Positions 41,745 to 55,636 of a DNA stretch of 64,000 nt are shown here, piece by piece. The notes beneath the pieces were generated by a model, which had not been told where the DNA came from, searched no databases, and saw only the letters and a list, made by a program, of their open reading frames with translations. Origin of the DNA: Carposina sasakii (taxonomy: Eukaryota > Arthropoda > Insecta > Lepidoptera > Carposinidae); assembly GCA_014607495.2 (NCBI GenBank), contig CP053153.1:7068001-7132000 (forward strand). The letters run 5' to 3'. The position numbers and the translations under genes were made by a program. Numbering within the stretch: the stretch's first letter is position 1; each line of letters begins with the position of its first letter.

Positions 41745-41963
41745 AGGCTCGAGCACACCGGATGCGTATGCGTGCACGTAAGCGTAGACGTGCACGTACC
41801 TCTGAGTTTAATGTATAGAACTGTCACCGCTTGACGTCTATGCTTACGTCTACGCATACGCATCCGGTCTGCCCGTGCTTATACAGTTCCATACATTACA
41901 ACTCAGAGGTACGTATACGTCTACGCTTACGTGTACGCACACGCATCCGGTGTGCTCGAGCCT
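41745..41963. mobile_element. PIF/Harbinger-like MITE with TTA target duplication
   Basis: Ends AGGCTCGAGCACACCGGATG and its exact reverse complement, flanked by TTA on both sides (41742-41744, 41964-41966). The interior holds repeated CGTATGCG/ACGTGCACG-type motifs and a second inverted pair (GTACCTCTGAG/CTCAGAGGTAC). 219 bp, noncoding. Confidence 0.82.
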
Positions 41964-41966
41964 TTA

Positions 41967-44596
41967 ATGTTTATGTATGGATGGAGCATTGTTGTAAAGT
42001 AGAATATAGTCTTGGTAAACAACATTAAGCAGCTACGAAGGTGTTGCGTAGTTATTACTAAAGTTAATATAAAAAAAAAATATATGAGGAGTCGAATTTT
42101 ATTTAATGCCTTATGCAGCTAATCTATATTAATATAGATTACAATAGGTAGAATATTTAACTAAACCCAGAGAATTAATACAATTAGAATATTTAAATTC
42201 AATTGGATTCTGTCAGTACCAGCTGTCATTAGTTACCGGGATTGGCCCACCACTCATTCCCGCCTCTGCAACTCCTGTAAGCCAGGATTAACAGAGGCGA
42301 CCAGAAAAATGCAATCAAAGCATAGAAAATCCCCGGGAACCTAACAAACGACTAAAAATTATTCAAACTAATAGACAAAACAGAATGTGAAGTATGAAGA
42401 TAGGTACACTTAATATTAAATTAAGCACTGACTGAAAAAAATTATTACAATTAGAACATTAGTTACACATCTCACAAAGTGATTTTGAATAGCTAAATAC
42501 CTATAATAGCTTAGGGTCAACCGTTATGATAGTTATTGTTACTACCCTTATAAAACCTTTGAAAAACCGTTTTATCTAACCAGTACCACTCTTTTGACAT
42601 AACCATACTTCTGTTCAATGGAATACAATTTAGCACATTGTTGGCCCTCAAAGGTTTCCTCTACTGAATTCAATTTAAGCGACTGTGTAATTGATTGGTA
42701 CTGGGAACCAACAGTACAGCTACAAACTATTCTGAATATTTGCGACTAGTTCACTAACCAGATATGTTAAGAATGGGACTTATCGAATGGGACTTAGAAT
42801 TATCCATAATATTCGTAAGCTACTCAGGAATTTTATTTAATTGAAGGTTGAAAATAAATACTTTTCGGAGCGGCCAGGACGCAGTATTGGTGAAGGAGTA
42901 TAATCAGGTGCGATGGGTAGCACTTCATCATGGTCCACTATGTAGTAAAATGTGATTCAGGTGTGACCAGTTTCACAATTAAGACGTGGGCACAGTACGG
43001 ATGCCACAGTCGGACTGAGCCCATGCCAACCGAGCGCCCGGCTTCTATACCCGAGCCTCGCACGACCGCTCACCGTCGCCTGATTCACAGAGTGAGTCTT
43101 AGTTCCGACCTGTTTACACTTGGGCTTCTAATAAGTGAAAGTGATTTGAATTAAATTGGAGGCTTGCGCCGATATACTTGATTTTAAGGTCTCTAATTTT
43201 GGAGACCGGTTTACCGTATTGGGTAATTTACATAACATTTTGTGACACTCAGTATAAATAAAAATTAATAGATAAATTTAATAATCCCAAAACATGGCAC
43301 ATTTGTAATAAAATCAGCAAATAAACTGCGAAACATCTAACATCGTAACGTATGTTCCACAACACCTACATATCCCGAGGCTCGACGGAAGAAAACTTCC
43401 TAATTATAACGGTAAAGCCAAAACGCGATACTGTGTATGGGATAGCAGGTAAAAGTAAAGATTTACCCGGATAAACTCCCCGTTAGCCCGGAAGGCTGGG
43501 ATTTAAGGAATCTCACAGGATCAGGGTGCGTATAACGTATTGAAGGCAATATTTCCGCTGATGTAAGTACGGATGAAAATGGAATGTGGCTCGACTCTAA
43601 ATTATTGCCTTTCCAAGTTGCTGGAAGGTTATTTCAGGTAAAAGGTTTTTTAGCACATAAACGAAATCTACTTGATGTAAAAACACAATAACAACAGGTT
43701 GATAGCTAACAAAATGTTGCGTAACCTTGACATGGGCACATTACATAAGATGAATAATGTACGAAGGCATTTATTATTTACTGGTAAGTAGAAAGGTTGG
43801 ATTAATTCAGGAGATAATATGAGATAGAAAGATAGATTTTTTTCTTTATTTAACTTTATTTGCTTCATCATCCTCATCACCATTTTCACCCAAGAGAAGT
43901 CCACTGCTGAACATAGGCCTCCCCAATAAGCCCGATACCGACTTATATCATACACAATGTTTTAACTTAAATTACGTATAATTTAACAAAAAAAAAACTG
44001 TTGATCGTCGTACTCCTTACGTGCGCTTTTGTGGTAATTTTTCTTCTTTACAATTGAGATTCTTGACATTATGCCAGAAATTCGCAATTTTATACCTAAA
44101 ATGGTAATATCGCAGATGTAATCACATACTTTGAGTTTCTCTTCAATTCAAGCTTGGTGATTTTATTTCATCTCAAGCAAAAGTTTAATTTTGTATTTTA
44201 TTTCATCTTCGTATTCAAATTTTATAAATGCTTCAAATTATTACGAGTTAAATTTTGGTTTTCGGTACGAAATAGAACTGGCTGAGGGACAATTTCATGG
44301 GTAGTATGTTAATACAATGAGGGAATTTATTGATGGATAGGTATGTATGTGGACTGTGGACGCGTAATGTAATCTATAGACGTATTTCCTTTATATGGAG
44401 AGGAGGAACAAGTAATATGCCTCAGTAACCAGTATATCCGATCCCGGGCGGTTGAATAGAGTGTCCGCATCAATCAATCACGTCGACAGGCTGCGGTACT
44501 TAGTTAGTGGATGTTCGGTGTTTGTTTATCAAATGTAGACGAGTGGGTTGTATGTAACGGGCAGATAGCTTTAATGTCTTTATAATATATAATATA
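41967..44596. other. AT-rich sequence with an RTE tail fragment
   Basis: 43863-43935 is a short minus-strand RTE 3' end ('gtccactgctgaacataggc'). 42960-43100 is GC-richer with a possible donor (CACAGA/GTGAGT), but no exon can be supported. Otherwise nothing is recognised. Confidence 0.4.
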
Positions 44597-44831
44597 CTAG
44601 CGGACCCGACAGACGTTGTCCTATCCCACGCCTTAAATACAAACTTTTTGAAATAGGCTGTAACAATCTGGACCGTTATAAAACATTATCTAGTTGACCG
44701 AATTGTCAATCTAAACATTTCCGAGATATAACAACCAAATACCGGGCGTAACTGAAACTAAAGTATACTTTTGAATATTTGACACAACGACTGTAGCGCA
44801 GTCTGCCGAATCCTATGTAAAAGGTTCTATT

Positions 44832-45189
44832 TACATGGTGTTTTTTGGTCGTCAACATTTCCGAAAACTATGGATTCGCCTCATCGTCACGAACATTTGG
44901 AAGGATCCCATGGAAGAATACCTGGGAAGTGTCTGGTTTCTAGATATTAAGATCCAAAGTTGAGTTATTAGGTTGCGTTTTTTTTTTCATAAATGCACGT
45001 AGACATACCAAACTACCTATAAAAATATTAACACATAAACTGGACACCATACATTTCGCGCGATCATGTTAATAAAAAAAAATGACAAAAAAATTAAAAA
45101 CGCGTTCCAGATTTTTTTTTTTACATAAACTTTATTCGATGTATAGAGCACGTACCCTTCGTAAACGGTGGCAACGAAAAAATCGTGTA
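44832..45189 (-). mobile_element. Family A MITE, copy 6 (diverged, inverted)
   Basis: 'ttttttggtcgtcaacattt' to 'cgtgtat'. Clearly the same element, but with many substitutions, so it is an older copy. It sits exactly where the surrounding repeat is continuous in its second copy. Confidence 0.7.
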
Positions 45190-45385
45190 TATTAGGTATA
45201 AATGTGTAAGTGTATGTGTGTGTGTATGTTTGTCCGTCTTTAACGGCAAAACTACTGAACCAATTTTAATGAAATTTGATACACAAATATTTTTGAGCTC
45301 GAGAAAGGATATAGGCTACTTCTTATTGCGGTAAGTGGCACCGCCGCGTAATAACATAAACAACAAAATAAATCGGTCAACTATT

Positions 45386-45633
45386 AATGTAACAAAAAAG
45401 GTATGTTAAGCGAAAAGCTATGTAAATAGCTCACTATAGAGAACCTATCCACAAAATTTGAGACTCGAAATCACATGTTTATTTTCCCATATAGTATGGG
45501 GAATTCTCAAACATCTCAGTAACACTGAAAATTAAACATATGATTTCAAGGCTCAAATTTTGTGGATAGGTTCTCTTTAGTGGGCTATTTACATAGCTTT
45601 TGGCTTAAAATACATTTTATGTTACACCCTGTA
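45386..45633 (+). mobile_element. Family B MITE, copy 3
   Basis: 'taacaaaaaaggtatgttaa' and, at the right, 'ttatgttacaccctgta'. The inner inverted segments 'atagagaacctatcc'/'ggataggttctct' match 6907-7167. The left terminal bases are eroded. Confidence 0.7.
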
Positions 45634-46262
45634 TAATGTTTTGAACTCCGTCCACGTGGACTGCAGAAAAAAAAAATCGTTTACCGAATTGTGAATGTAA
45701 ACCATTCTCGAACCCACATACACACAAAATTTCATCAAAATCGATCCAGCCGTTTAGAAGGAGCTCAATTAGGTACAAACATAGGAATAAAAGATGTATA
45801 TTGTTGTTGATGTTAGAACCTTTTACATAGGATCCGGCAGATTTTTCCGTCATTTTTTACATATTTTTAATTATGGATCTAAACCATTTCCGAACCTACT
45901 TGAATCCACACAAAAAATTTCATCAAAATCGGTCCAGTAGTTTAGAAGGAAATCCATTACAAACGCAAAAATAGAAGATTTATTATTTAAGAAAAGGAAA
46001 CATTTCCGAGATATAACAACCATCTACCGGGCGTAACTGAAACTAAAGTATATTTTTGAATAGTCGACACAGCGATTGCACCGCAGTCTGCCGGATTCTA
46101 TGTAAAGAGTTCTAACATAAACAACAATATAAATCTTCTTTTCGTGTGGTTTTAATTGAACTCCTTCTAAACGGCTAAACCAATTTTGATGAAATTTTGT
46201 GTGCATATTTAGGTGGGTTCGAGGATGGTTTAGCTTCTCAATTCTGTACACTAAATAATGTT

Positions 46263-49200
46263 TTTGGACTCCGTATGCATGGACTGGAGATACTTAAGTA
46301 GATATAGGTATCTATAGCCGATGTAGTATTTTGGGCTAGGCTAAACTGTCAACTGTTGTTTATAAAGTTAATTTTGTAGTTGCAATATTTTGTTAGAATC
46401 CTAGGTAATTGTAACATAATCTTTTAGTATACAGCGAATAGGATAAAAAATATCTATTTACTAAGCGACCAAGGTACCTATACTATTATTAAATTGAAGC
46501 GCAAACATAATATGAATTGTGCTGATTCGGTCTTAGTTCTAGAGTAAATTGTCTCTGGTTCGTTATGAGGAGTGATCCGTCTCACTTAACTGCAGGAAAC
46601 TAACAATATCTCTTAGTCAGAGCCAATTGAAGCCATTTCGTCTAGTACAAAGCGGGTTCATAAAGTAGATTTTAAATTCTTGAGTAAATTTCGCAAATAT
46701 TATTGTTTTATTATACTTATAGATTTAGAACACAAATAGATTTTGAATAAAGCCATGAAAGCTGTCTTGACGAAATGACGTCCTGGATTCCATATAAGAA
46801 AATTTATCGAACATAGTATTACGTTGGTCGAGAACGTACATAACGTATGTACAATAGTCGAAATGATCATAAACCTTTTTAAAATTCCAGAAATCAACAT
46901 AAGTACCTATTGCCTATATTGGGTCAAACCAATTCCCTTGGCACAGTTAGACTAAAATATTTCCAAAATTCCTGTCCACTTTTATCTTTTCACCTTATCA
47001 TAGTTACCACGTAAAATCGTGAATGATCTTGGCATTATAATATCACGTTTGAAATTGATATTCTTTTACATTTTTGAAGAATATGTGAGTAATTTTTTTT
47101 TATATCTTGTAAATATTTTCAAGGGCCATTGTATCAGTAGCGATTTAATGCCAAAAACACTATTAGGTACATTTTTGGAAAAGTTGGATGTCTATAATGA
47201 TGATACGATGATAACTTGTAATTGATGCACTTAACAATTGAAGTATAAATTTTTCTTTATTTTATCTTTTATCCCTTTACATTAATAACAAGCACTTTTT
47301 TGTCAACAGATCATAAAGAAGAAAAATATGCACAAGAAGAACAATAAAGCTTTCGTAACTTTGCGCGCGATGAAAAATGTAAACTTTTTGGTAAAAGTTG
47401 CTCATTTGGGTATAAAATGAATTTTCGTGGGAGCGAGTTGAATTCCACGTTTTAAAATGTGATGGCGCTTTATTATTATGTATGAATCTCTTGACAGATA
47501 TGATAAAAGTACGATGAAATCAGATAAATCACTATCTTACATAGGTATAATTAGATTCATAGTCAAAGGGTATAACATAGTAACCACCGGACATTTTTTA
47601 AAGGCAGCTATGAAGGCATCAATAGAGTTTGACGTAAAACATTCTGTACTCATATTAGCTACAGAGAACAAGCCTTAGTGCGATAAAGATGAAAACAACT
47701 CTAATATTTTAATTGTGTACGCAAAAGTCCACAAAATAGTAAATTGCCCAATATTTGTTGTTTACGCGACCACTTAGGTACTCGTAAATACAATCAATCA
47801 CCTGATACCGGTTAATAAAACCATATTTTATGCCTGTCATTAAAGCGATATCAGCTGTAAACAAAACATTTTAAATTTTATTCTTTTAATATTGAAATTT
47901 TCTTTCTACTAATTGTTATTATTTAAAGACATAGAATCTCTAAAATATTCATGCAAAATGTTAGCAAATATCCCTTTACGCCTGGCGTAATCCTATCCGT
48001 ATAAAGCTAGATAATACCTAACACAACTTACCCATCCCCCAAAACACGGAAGCAAAGAAAGCCACTAAAATGCGGCTTCGCACCCAAGGCAGCTCCATGC
48101 CACTTGATATCCTACACTCGGGTATTTCGTACAACACTTAACACTTTTTCGCGAATGCAACTCAACTCACTTCCTAGTTCCACGCTCACCATAATGCTTT
48201 ACTTTATAGTTCGACACTGCCACCTTGTAATCCACATTTCAATCTTCTGGGATCCTGAAAAAAAACAGTGTTTTAAATATACTTTTTGTTGAATTTAATT
48301 AGGAACATTATTTGTATTATCTACTAACTGTTGCCCGCGACTCTGTCTGCTTGTAAAAATGTAGCAGATGTCTACTCCTAACTACCTACATTACGCAAAA
48401 TTCAGAGAAGATTGGTTGAGGAAATGAGTAAGAGTGAAGATTTATAATATTCACACAAAAACTCAAGGAGCTATAACATACCTACATTACAACACATAGA
48501 CTTTATGATTTACATTTGTGTATACGGTGACAAAGTCGAAAGCATTATAATACTAGCTTCTACTCAAATTCTCACATCGATATTAGCAATATTATTATTT
48601 TATTGGGAGTACTCAATACACCACATACTAATTTGGGATGCAGTACGCCATTGTCAAGTCATCGCACTTGAAAATGGTTAATTGAGACTATTTTTAGCTG
48701 AAATATTGAACTAGCGTTTCAACGTGGTTTCGTCAAAGATAGTTCTCGTTTACCAGCTAACTATAGGTAGACGTGCATTGCATTTAACAAAGAATGTTGA
48801 AGACTCGAATACGCTCGTTTTCGACTTGTTTATATACGTAATAAATTCTACCAAAGCTGTTTTATTTAGGTATTTATGTTTATGTAGTCTATTTAGGTAT
48901 TTTTGTTTATTTAGGTTTATGTATTTTCTTTTATTTGATTATTTAGTTAAAAAATCTCTCTAATAGATAAGCACATAATGCGCCTTTGTGCATTTTATTT
49001 GCCATAAACTTCATTTGCGAAAACTTTACTGTGTACAATAAATCATAAGATACAAAGCTAGTTACAGCTATCTCCTGCCTAGAGACAACATATGTATAAA
49101 GATTTCAAATCTAAAACAAGTGTACCGTAGTTTTAGAAATGTTTGGGAAAATGCAAGTAGGAGAAGTGGCCAAAGAACTAGGATATAGGTACCAAGCATT

Positions 49201-49759
49201 TTAGTACATTTGCATCAAAATACCTATTTGTACATTGTTCATATTATAAGGCCGAGATAGGCAAAATGAATTCATCCAAATAAGCCTTGAAAGTTAAGTG
49301 GGCAAATCCATTTTTCAAATGTGAAATTTATTGAAAATTACAATATCACATGTCCACCTGCATCATTTACAGCAACTTTTGTTTTGTGACCATATTTATA
49401 AACGCAATATTTAATATAGTTGTAGAACAAAAGTTCTTTTACGCGCGTACAAATTACTGAAAGAGTGACGTCATATCGTGGCAGCCGTTTGTATGGAGCG
49501 TTTTTTGCCAAGTCTAAAATTGTGATTTTGAAATTGTTATATCCCGGAAAGTTTTCACGCTAGCGAAGTTTTCTTTCGCAAATTTTTCTTTTATTTTATG
49601 ATTTTTCGATACAAATACAAAAAAAACTGTAAACGACCCTATTGTAGGCAATATTATGTCGTTTAATCTGAGATATGAAGTTTCTTGACAAATGATGTCT
49701 CTTTTTTTTATTAACCACTGTTTCGTAATAACTACATGTGTTTCAAATATCGAACTATC
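46263..49759. other. AT-rich sequence, nothing recognised
   Basis: No gene or clear repeat. A short relic of a LINE tail ('gttgcccgcgactctgtctg') lies at 48330-48352. Small open frames here have no family features. Confidence 0.35.
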
Positions 49760-49904
49760 GGGCGATTTTCCACTAAAGACACGATAACGACACGACCACG
49801 ACATTTCGTCATATAATATGGGTCGTGTCTAATTCACCTAGTGGAAAAACGAGCCGAGTGGTCATATTGTTGTCGTGGCCATGTCTTCTAGTGGAAAAAC
49901 GCCC
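49760..49904. mobile_element. Short MITE (GGGCG...CGCCC ends)
   Basis: 'gggcgattttccactaaaga' at the left and 'tcttctagtggaaaaacgccc' at the right form imperfect inverted ends of about 24 bp. The second inner pair 'cgacacgaccacgac'/'gtcgtggccatg' extends the hairpin. 145 bp. Confidence 0.7.
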
Positions 49905-52900
49905 ATTGTCGTAGTGCCTTTTCATACGCTCCGATTAGGCCTGCCCGGTAAAATCCTGGCACTAGACCGCGAGGGTCTACGGGACTACGGACTCGTAGCG
50001 CATGCTACGAACGAACTACGAATCTACCGCATGCTACGAAATATTATAGATAGTTAATTTGTATTTTACATATATTTAGATTATGTGGGTTCTTTGCTAC
50101 CCGATTTCGCGACGTCAATAAGCGTATTGTGTTTTTTTATTATAAATTTTCCTTATTAGCACTAAAGATCTGCATAATCGTTTTTTCTTTTAGAACAAGT
50201 CATCATCTGCGGTTCAGTATACTAAAAGCTTGTACGTACAGTCTCGCTTTATAGGTATGCGCTCATTTCATTAACCTAATTAACAAGTTGTAATAAAACT
50301 GTCTTACACGCGCACATTTAAACATTACTTGGACTCCACAATTCATTACTAGGTTTCGGCTAATTATAGCCATGGAAATGGCATATTGTTATCAAATAAA
50401 CGCCATTAAACTATACCTATTGTATATGTACACAAATAATTATCGATCGTTCTGTATAAATAAGCAGATAGTTTAAACATACAAGCTTCTTATTTCCCAA
50501 TAACGGCTAGAACCTTTTTTAAGCAAATATCAATATATTGTAAGAGCCCTTTATATCTTGTTATTTATGCCGACGAGAAAACTTTGCAGACCCAAAAGAA
50601 GTTACACTCTTTGGAAACTTACAAGTTCATCTTTATTGCTATATGTAGCGTTAAATCTATTATTTTTTAATAACAAAGGTAAATATTTTAATATAAAATA
50701 GGCGGAAATATAATCCGGTTCAGTGAAGTATAACCATAAGGAAAAAATACTTACAAACGATTTTAAACTGGTCATATAGCTCAACATGTATATGTTTGAC
50801 AGCCAGGCAAATACTGATCAGCATTTCAGTACAAGTACCATTGTGTTGAGTTATACGACAGTATTATTACTCACAGGAAATGTATTTTTGATTAGATTAT
50901 TAGTAACCTTTGCTCTCCGCGCTTGATCAGTTATTTGAACTTTATGAGGGCAACTTTTTTTTTGAAAATCATCTTATGGTTAAAATTTTGTTATTAAATC
51001 ATTATCTAACGCCTATCACAAACACCCTGTATACTTACATATAAATGAAATTACAGAAAATTTTATTTACTTACGGTGAGAGATAAAAAGTAATCTCAGA
51101 TTATGTTATTTGAAATTTTCAAGAGCTATTTTATATAAATACACAAGTACCCACGAGTACCGTTGTAATTTTGTTATCTACTTCATTATTTCTTAAAGTT
51201 TATTCTTGTTGCTTTAATCAAAGTGCTTCCTATTTTTCTCAAGAAAATACCTTTCCCCGAATTGTCACAGAACGAATGCCATAAAAAGCTAAAAAGGTTG
51301 ACGCTCAATAGAGTAGTATAATTATGTGCTTCGAACAATGTGGCACGTCGAATTGTCCGCTGAGGACAATCATTGTCGAAAGCCGGTCGCAGCTGACACC
51401 GATCGCTTGTAACCGATCTTCTCTTTGTTCCCTGTTTGCATTTATATAGGCCCGGCCTTTCTCAGCTCTTATCGTATTGACACAGACAAAATATATAATC
51501 CTTCAATTTAGCCGAACCGAATCGGAGATTGGGTAGGCCGGGCTGATTTCAAAAGTGATAACTGAATTTGTATTTTTATATTCCTATACAATTTTTTTTA
51601 ACGTGGCGCGAATTTAAATTCGTACTGAAAATACTTTTAGGGTATGAAACCTGAGCGAATAAAATAAATATATTTTTTATCACGTGCTGTGCATGACAAC
51701 AGCCAGAACACTGCGATCTGACTACGTGACGAAATGGGAAAATTGCTACTCTGTGAGTGAGTTTATCGTTTATCTTCGCACCTAAAAAACATTGCCTTTA
51801 ATTAATCGTTATTTATTACGAGTACATCGTTGATAACGTTCATATGAGTACTACTAGGACCTAAGACTACCAGGTAGGTACTTAGAGCCCTTAGGTGAAA
51901 ATCTTGACATAAAAATAATAAACGGTCATCGAACAAACATAATACATAAAAGAAAGTACATTTTAAATTTTAAATATCTTCGTTTGGTATAAAAATCGTT
52001 TCTAAATTTATTTTAAAAAATATTCCACTTCGTTCTTCATTATGACCAGAAAGGGTGAATCATGTTTAATTGGGTACGTACTGATTAGTTAAATTAGGCC
52101 AAAAGCCATACGCAGGTATTCTAAACTCTAATTAAGCTCATTTCATATTCTAAATGGGACATTCTATGTGCGTGATACCCTAATTAATTTTAACAATTTT
52201 ATTGTTTAAACATCGATTTATTTCAAATATTTTATTTACCTGTGCGATACATTTTAATCCAAAGGTTAACGTGATTTATATCAAAGTACTATTGAATAGG
52301 TACTATAACTGTTTTATATACCAATCTTGGAGGATGTGTTTGTGAAGTAAGTGGATGCTGTACCCATCTAAATTACAGGAAAACTTTATTAGGTAACATA
52401 GTTTGTGCTGTACTTTTTAGAACATAAAGTGATAATTATTCATATAATATTCTATGCTTATCTATCTCTTAACAGCTAATATTGAACCTATGTATTTTGG
52501 TTCTTTACGAGTATTAAAAAAATTCTGACATAAAATAAAAAAGTTTATACATACAGCAAATATCACAGTGAAAATTGTCACCTACCTATAAAAATTGAGC
52601 TCCTATAACATTTTCACATTTGTACTAAATCCAATGCACGTGCCAGCCGTACGTAGATATCAGTATTCTTATTTTCTTTTTGGCAATAGCAGTCAGGTCA
52701 GCTTTCCGAATACCAACGAGGCTATCCAGCAGATAAATATTCAGGAGCCGTAAGTTTACCCACATGTTGTGAACCTAGCAGGAATCCGTTACCGCCGAGT
52801 ATCTAAAATGTTACTTATAATAGAAATATTTAGTAATAGAACGACCTATCTATAGCTAATAACAGGTAAAAAAAACATTGCAGATTCTGTTATTATATCG

Positions 52901-53736
52901 TATTATTATTCTGTTATTATATTCTGTTATATATGTCCATATTTATTTATACTTTATTAAAAGGGGATAAATAGCAACCGATCTGATCGTATACGCTATG
53001 ACTGTACTCTCACAGTTATGTGCAATTTGCATAATATGTTAAAACTAAGCCTTTGTCTAAATACTGTGAAAACTAAACTTGCCCTGTTTGCGGTAGATCA
53101 GGAAACAAAAGGGGAGAGTACAAAGAGCAATGGGTCCAAATGGGGCACATTTTGTTGAGCGCCTCGCACCGTGTCCCATATTTCCTAACGAGATGATATA
53201 CCAGCGTTTATTCTGCTCTGCATGCTTCATGTGAATGGGTGTTATGCATTTACACACTTGAACATTCTGTGACGTATTTTACAAAGAATTGCCTAAAATA
53301 TTTGTGTGAATGAATATGCTTATGCTAAATGATGATATGATTGTTTGAAAGAAAAAATATCAAACACTACAATGATGGAGAGCGCTGTCATTCTGGTCGC
53401 TTTCTTGTGTTTCCCTTGATGTGTGAATCTAAAATATTTGCCTGATTTTGCCTGATTATTTGGTCATATCCTACAATATATCTGGCTTTATAATGCAAAC
53501 TTTAAAAATTATTTTGTTGCGATTTGTTAGAATGGTAGAAACTGAACGCAATTTAATTTTGCTGTCAGCTATTCAGCACGGCATTGCACCAGTATTTTGG
53601 GCACGCTACCTGATAATGATGATCGGCTGACCTTTCTGTAGGTACAGTAAAGTAGACCATTAGGTAAACCGATCTCTATCTTACTTTCGATATAATAGTT
53701 ATTTTAAATATCGTTGCAAAATTTAATTGTATTTTT
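49905..53736. other. AT-rich sequence, nothing recognised
   Basis: 49975-50040 has short repeats of 'gcatgctacgaa'. 51340-51480 is locally GC-richer without a supported exon. No gene seen. Confidence 0.35.
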
Positions 53737-54497
53737 AACCGACTTTAAAAAAGAGAGGTTATCAATTCGTCGTGTGTTACCTTAGAACTCCGTCGTTTAT
53801 GAATCGATTTAAATTTTTTTTTATCATGGTATACTTCCAGGTTGGTCTCATATTCACTGTATATATTATAATGTTAATAATATATATGTATATTGTAGGC
53901 ACATGTCGTCTGTTTTTATACTTTTACTGAGCGTTTTGATCACCTACATATAAAACATAATATCTGATGATGGAATCTCTAAGGAATCTAGGGATATCCT
54001 CAAATATAAAGGGCACGATTAGTCCGTTTTTTGGTTTTTATAGAGAATTTTGGTCAGCTACACAATATATAAAGGAAACGAGGGTCTGATGATGGAGCTG
54101 CCGAAAAACAGATAGTGGAACTTTTTAGTAACAAAATCCCCCTATGGCAAGGGGAGGCCTACGTCCAGTAGTGGACTGCAATAGGCTTATGAAGATGAAG
54201 ATAATTGTGTTAAGTCATGAAATTGTATGTTGCGTTAAGCCGTGTCCGAAGTAAGATGGTTATAGAGGAAGAGATCATCATCATCATCATCATATTGTCA
54301 GACGTAAAGTTTCGAAGCCTAGTCCTTTTTCTCTTTTGTCATGTGGCCTATTTAATCATTCGCTGGCATATAAATCTGACAATATTATGCCTCCTAAACT
54401 TCGTACACGGCTTAACGCAATATATATATTTGCCCTTTAGTAAAATTTTACTTTAGTGAGTTCGAATTTTGGAAGGAAGTCGGTTTTTCGTTTAAAA
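53737..54497 (+). mobile_element. ACCGACTTC...GAAGTCGGT element, copy 2 (no LINE insertion)
   Basis: Same order of segments as 21269-22895, from 'aaccgactttaaaaaagaga' to 'gaagtcggtttttcgttta'. It is continuous at 'gaagagatcatcatcatc', where copy 1 carries a LINE. It includes an RTE-tail-like segment ('ggcctacgtccagtagtgga'). Confidence 0.75.
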
Positions 54498-55252
54498 AAA
54501 ATTATTATGTTTATGTTGGTTATAGTTAATTTGAATCCGTTGAGTTCAGAAGTGAATGCATTAAAGAATTCACTTTGGTGCATCAATCGGTCTTCATTGC
54601 TGCGAATGTATCCGACTGAATTCGTTTATCTTCAAAATGAACCACAATCACTATAATTCTCAAATTTATAAAAGGTTTTCTCTAATATATGGATGGTTCA
54701 CTGACATTATGACAGTTTATTATATTTAGATTTACTTACTGCTAGAAATTAACGAATTTTATGAATGCTTATATCAAATACTGAGCTAGATTTGTTTTGA
54801 TCTAGATTCAATTTTAGCTGAAATAAATTCACTCCAAATCTAAAATATTGTAGGTCATTTCATTTTGAACCAAATTATCTCTGACCTACTTATTAACTTG
54901 AACATAACCCAAAACGGTTTGGATGTCTGACTCTATAATATAATAGGCCAACAGAAAACCTTAACATCTTTCTAATAATCTATGTATTTATGTAAATGTA
55001 TTTCCATTATGCTGAGTAAATTGCATAAAGGGGCTAATTATACGGGGCTTTACTAGAATACAGCAACTGAATCTCTTGCATCCACATGTCGCCGTGCATA
55101 TCGTAAGAGTCGACTAGGGAACTCGGGCATTCTCCCAAACGATAAGCTGCAGCAACTCACTACCATTTAAATCTGACCCCGCTATGCTAAACGTGGCTGT
55201 GGGATCCCCTTTATTATCTTACAATTCTGGCTACCCCATTCCGAGATGCCTA
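54498..55252. other. AT-rich sequence plus a dispersed repeat
   Basis: 55075-55252 carries the 'ctgaccccgctatgctaaac' repeat shared with 27950-28085; it ends exactly where a family A MITE begins. The rest is unrecognised. Confidence 0.4.
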
Positions 55253-55636
55253 TACAGAATGATTTTTGATAGTCAACGTTCCCGAAAACTACGGAATCTC
55301 CTCGTCATCACGATCATTTTTCTCCATGGAAGCATACCTGGGAAGTGTCTGGTTTCCAAAATATTAGGGTCCAAAGTTGAGTAAATAGACTGCGTTTTTC
55401 TGCATAAATGCACACGCGTAGCAAGACTTTTTCACGAGAAATATTTAATATCTGTCTATAATAAAACTAGTATAAGTTTAGTTTTGGACACTATAAATTT
55501 CACCCGATCATGTAATTAAAAAATAAATATAAAAAAATTACATTGTTTCCCAGCATTTTTTTTGGCATTAACTTACTTTATTTGATGTATAGATAACGTA
55601 TTCCTTGTTAAGGATGGCAACGAAAAAACATCCTGT
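55253..55636 (-). mobile_element. Family A MITE, copy 5 (inverted)
   Basis: 'tacagaatgatttttgatag' to 'acatcctgta'. Same interior as copies 1-4, read on the minus strand, moderately diverged. Confidence 0.82.

Larger units (their letters stand above)
44597..46262 (+). repeat. LINE-tail repeat cluster ('CTAGCGGACCCGACAGACG'), interrupted by MITEs
   Basis: Starts 'ctagcggacccgacagacgt'. The block 'ccgagatataacaacca...accgggcgtaactgaaacta' occurs at 44723-44832 and again at 46003-46115. 'ccaattttaatgaaattt' type LINE-tail sequence recurs at 45258, 45733, 45917 and 46180. A family A MITE (44832-45189) and a family B MITE (45386-45633) are inserted. Confidence 0.65.

Noticed and set aside
42930..43154. 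GC-richer plus-strand frame of 74 residues with a possible donor at about 43093
   Set aside because: No acceptor partner, start context or known domain; it could equally be a decayed repeat.
7168..54300. (CAT)n/(ATC)n tracts considered as CRISPR-like or regulatory arrays
   Set aside because: They are plain microsatellites, mostly the tails of LINE and RTE copies. No spaced identical repeats with unique spacers occur anywhere in the window.
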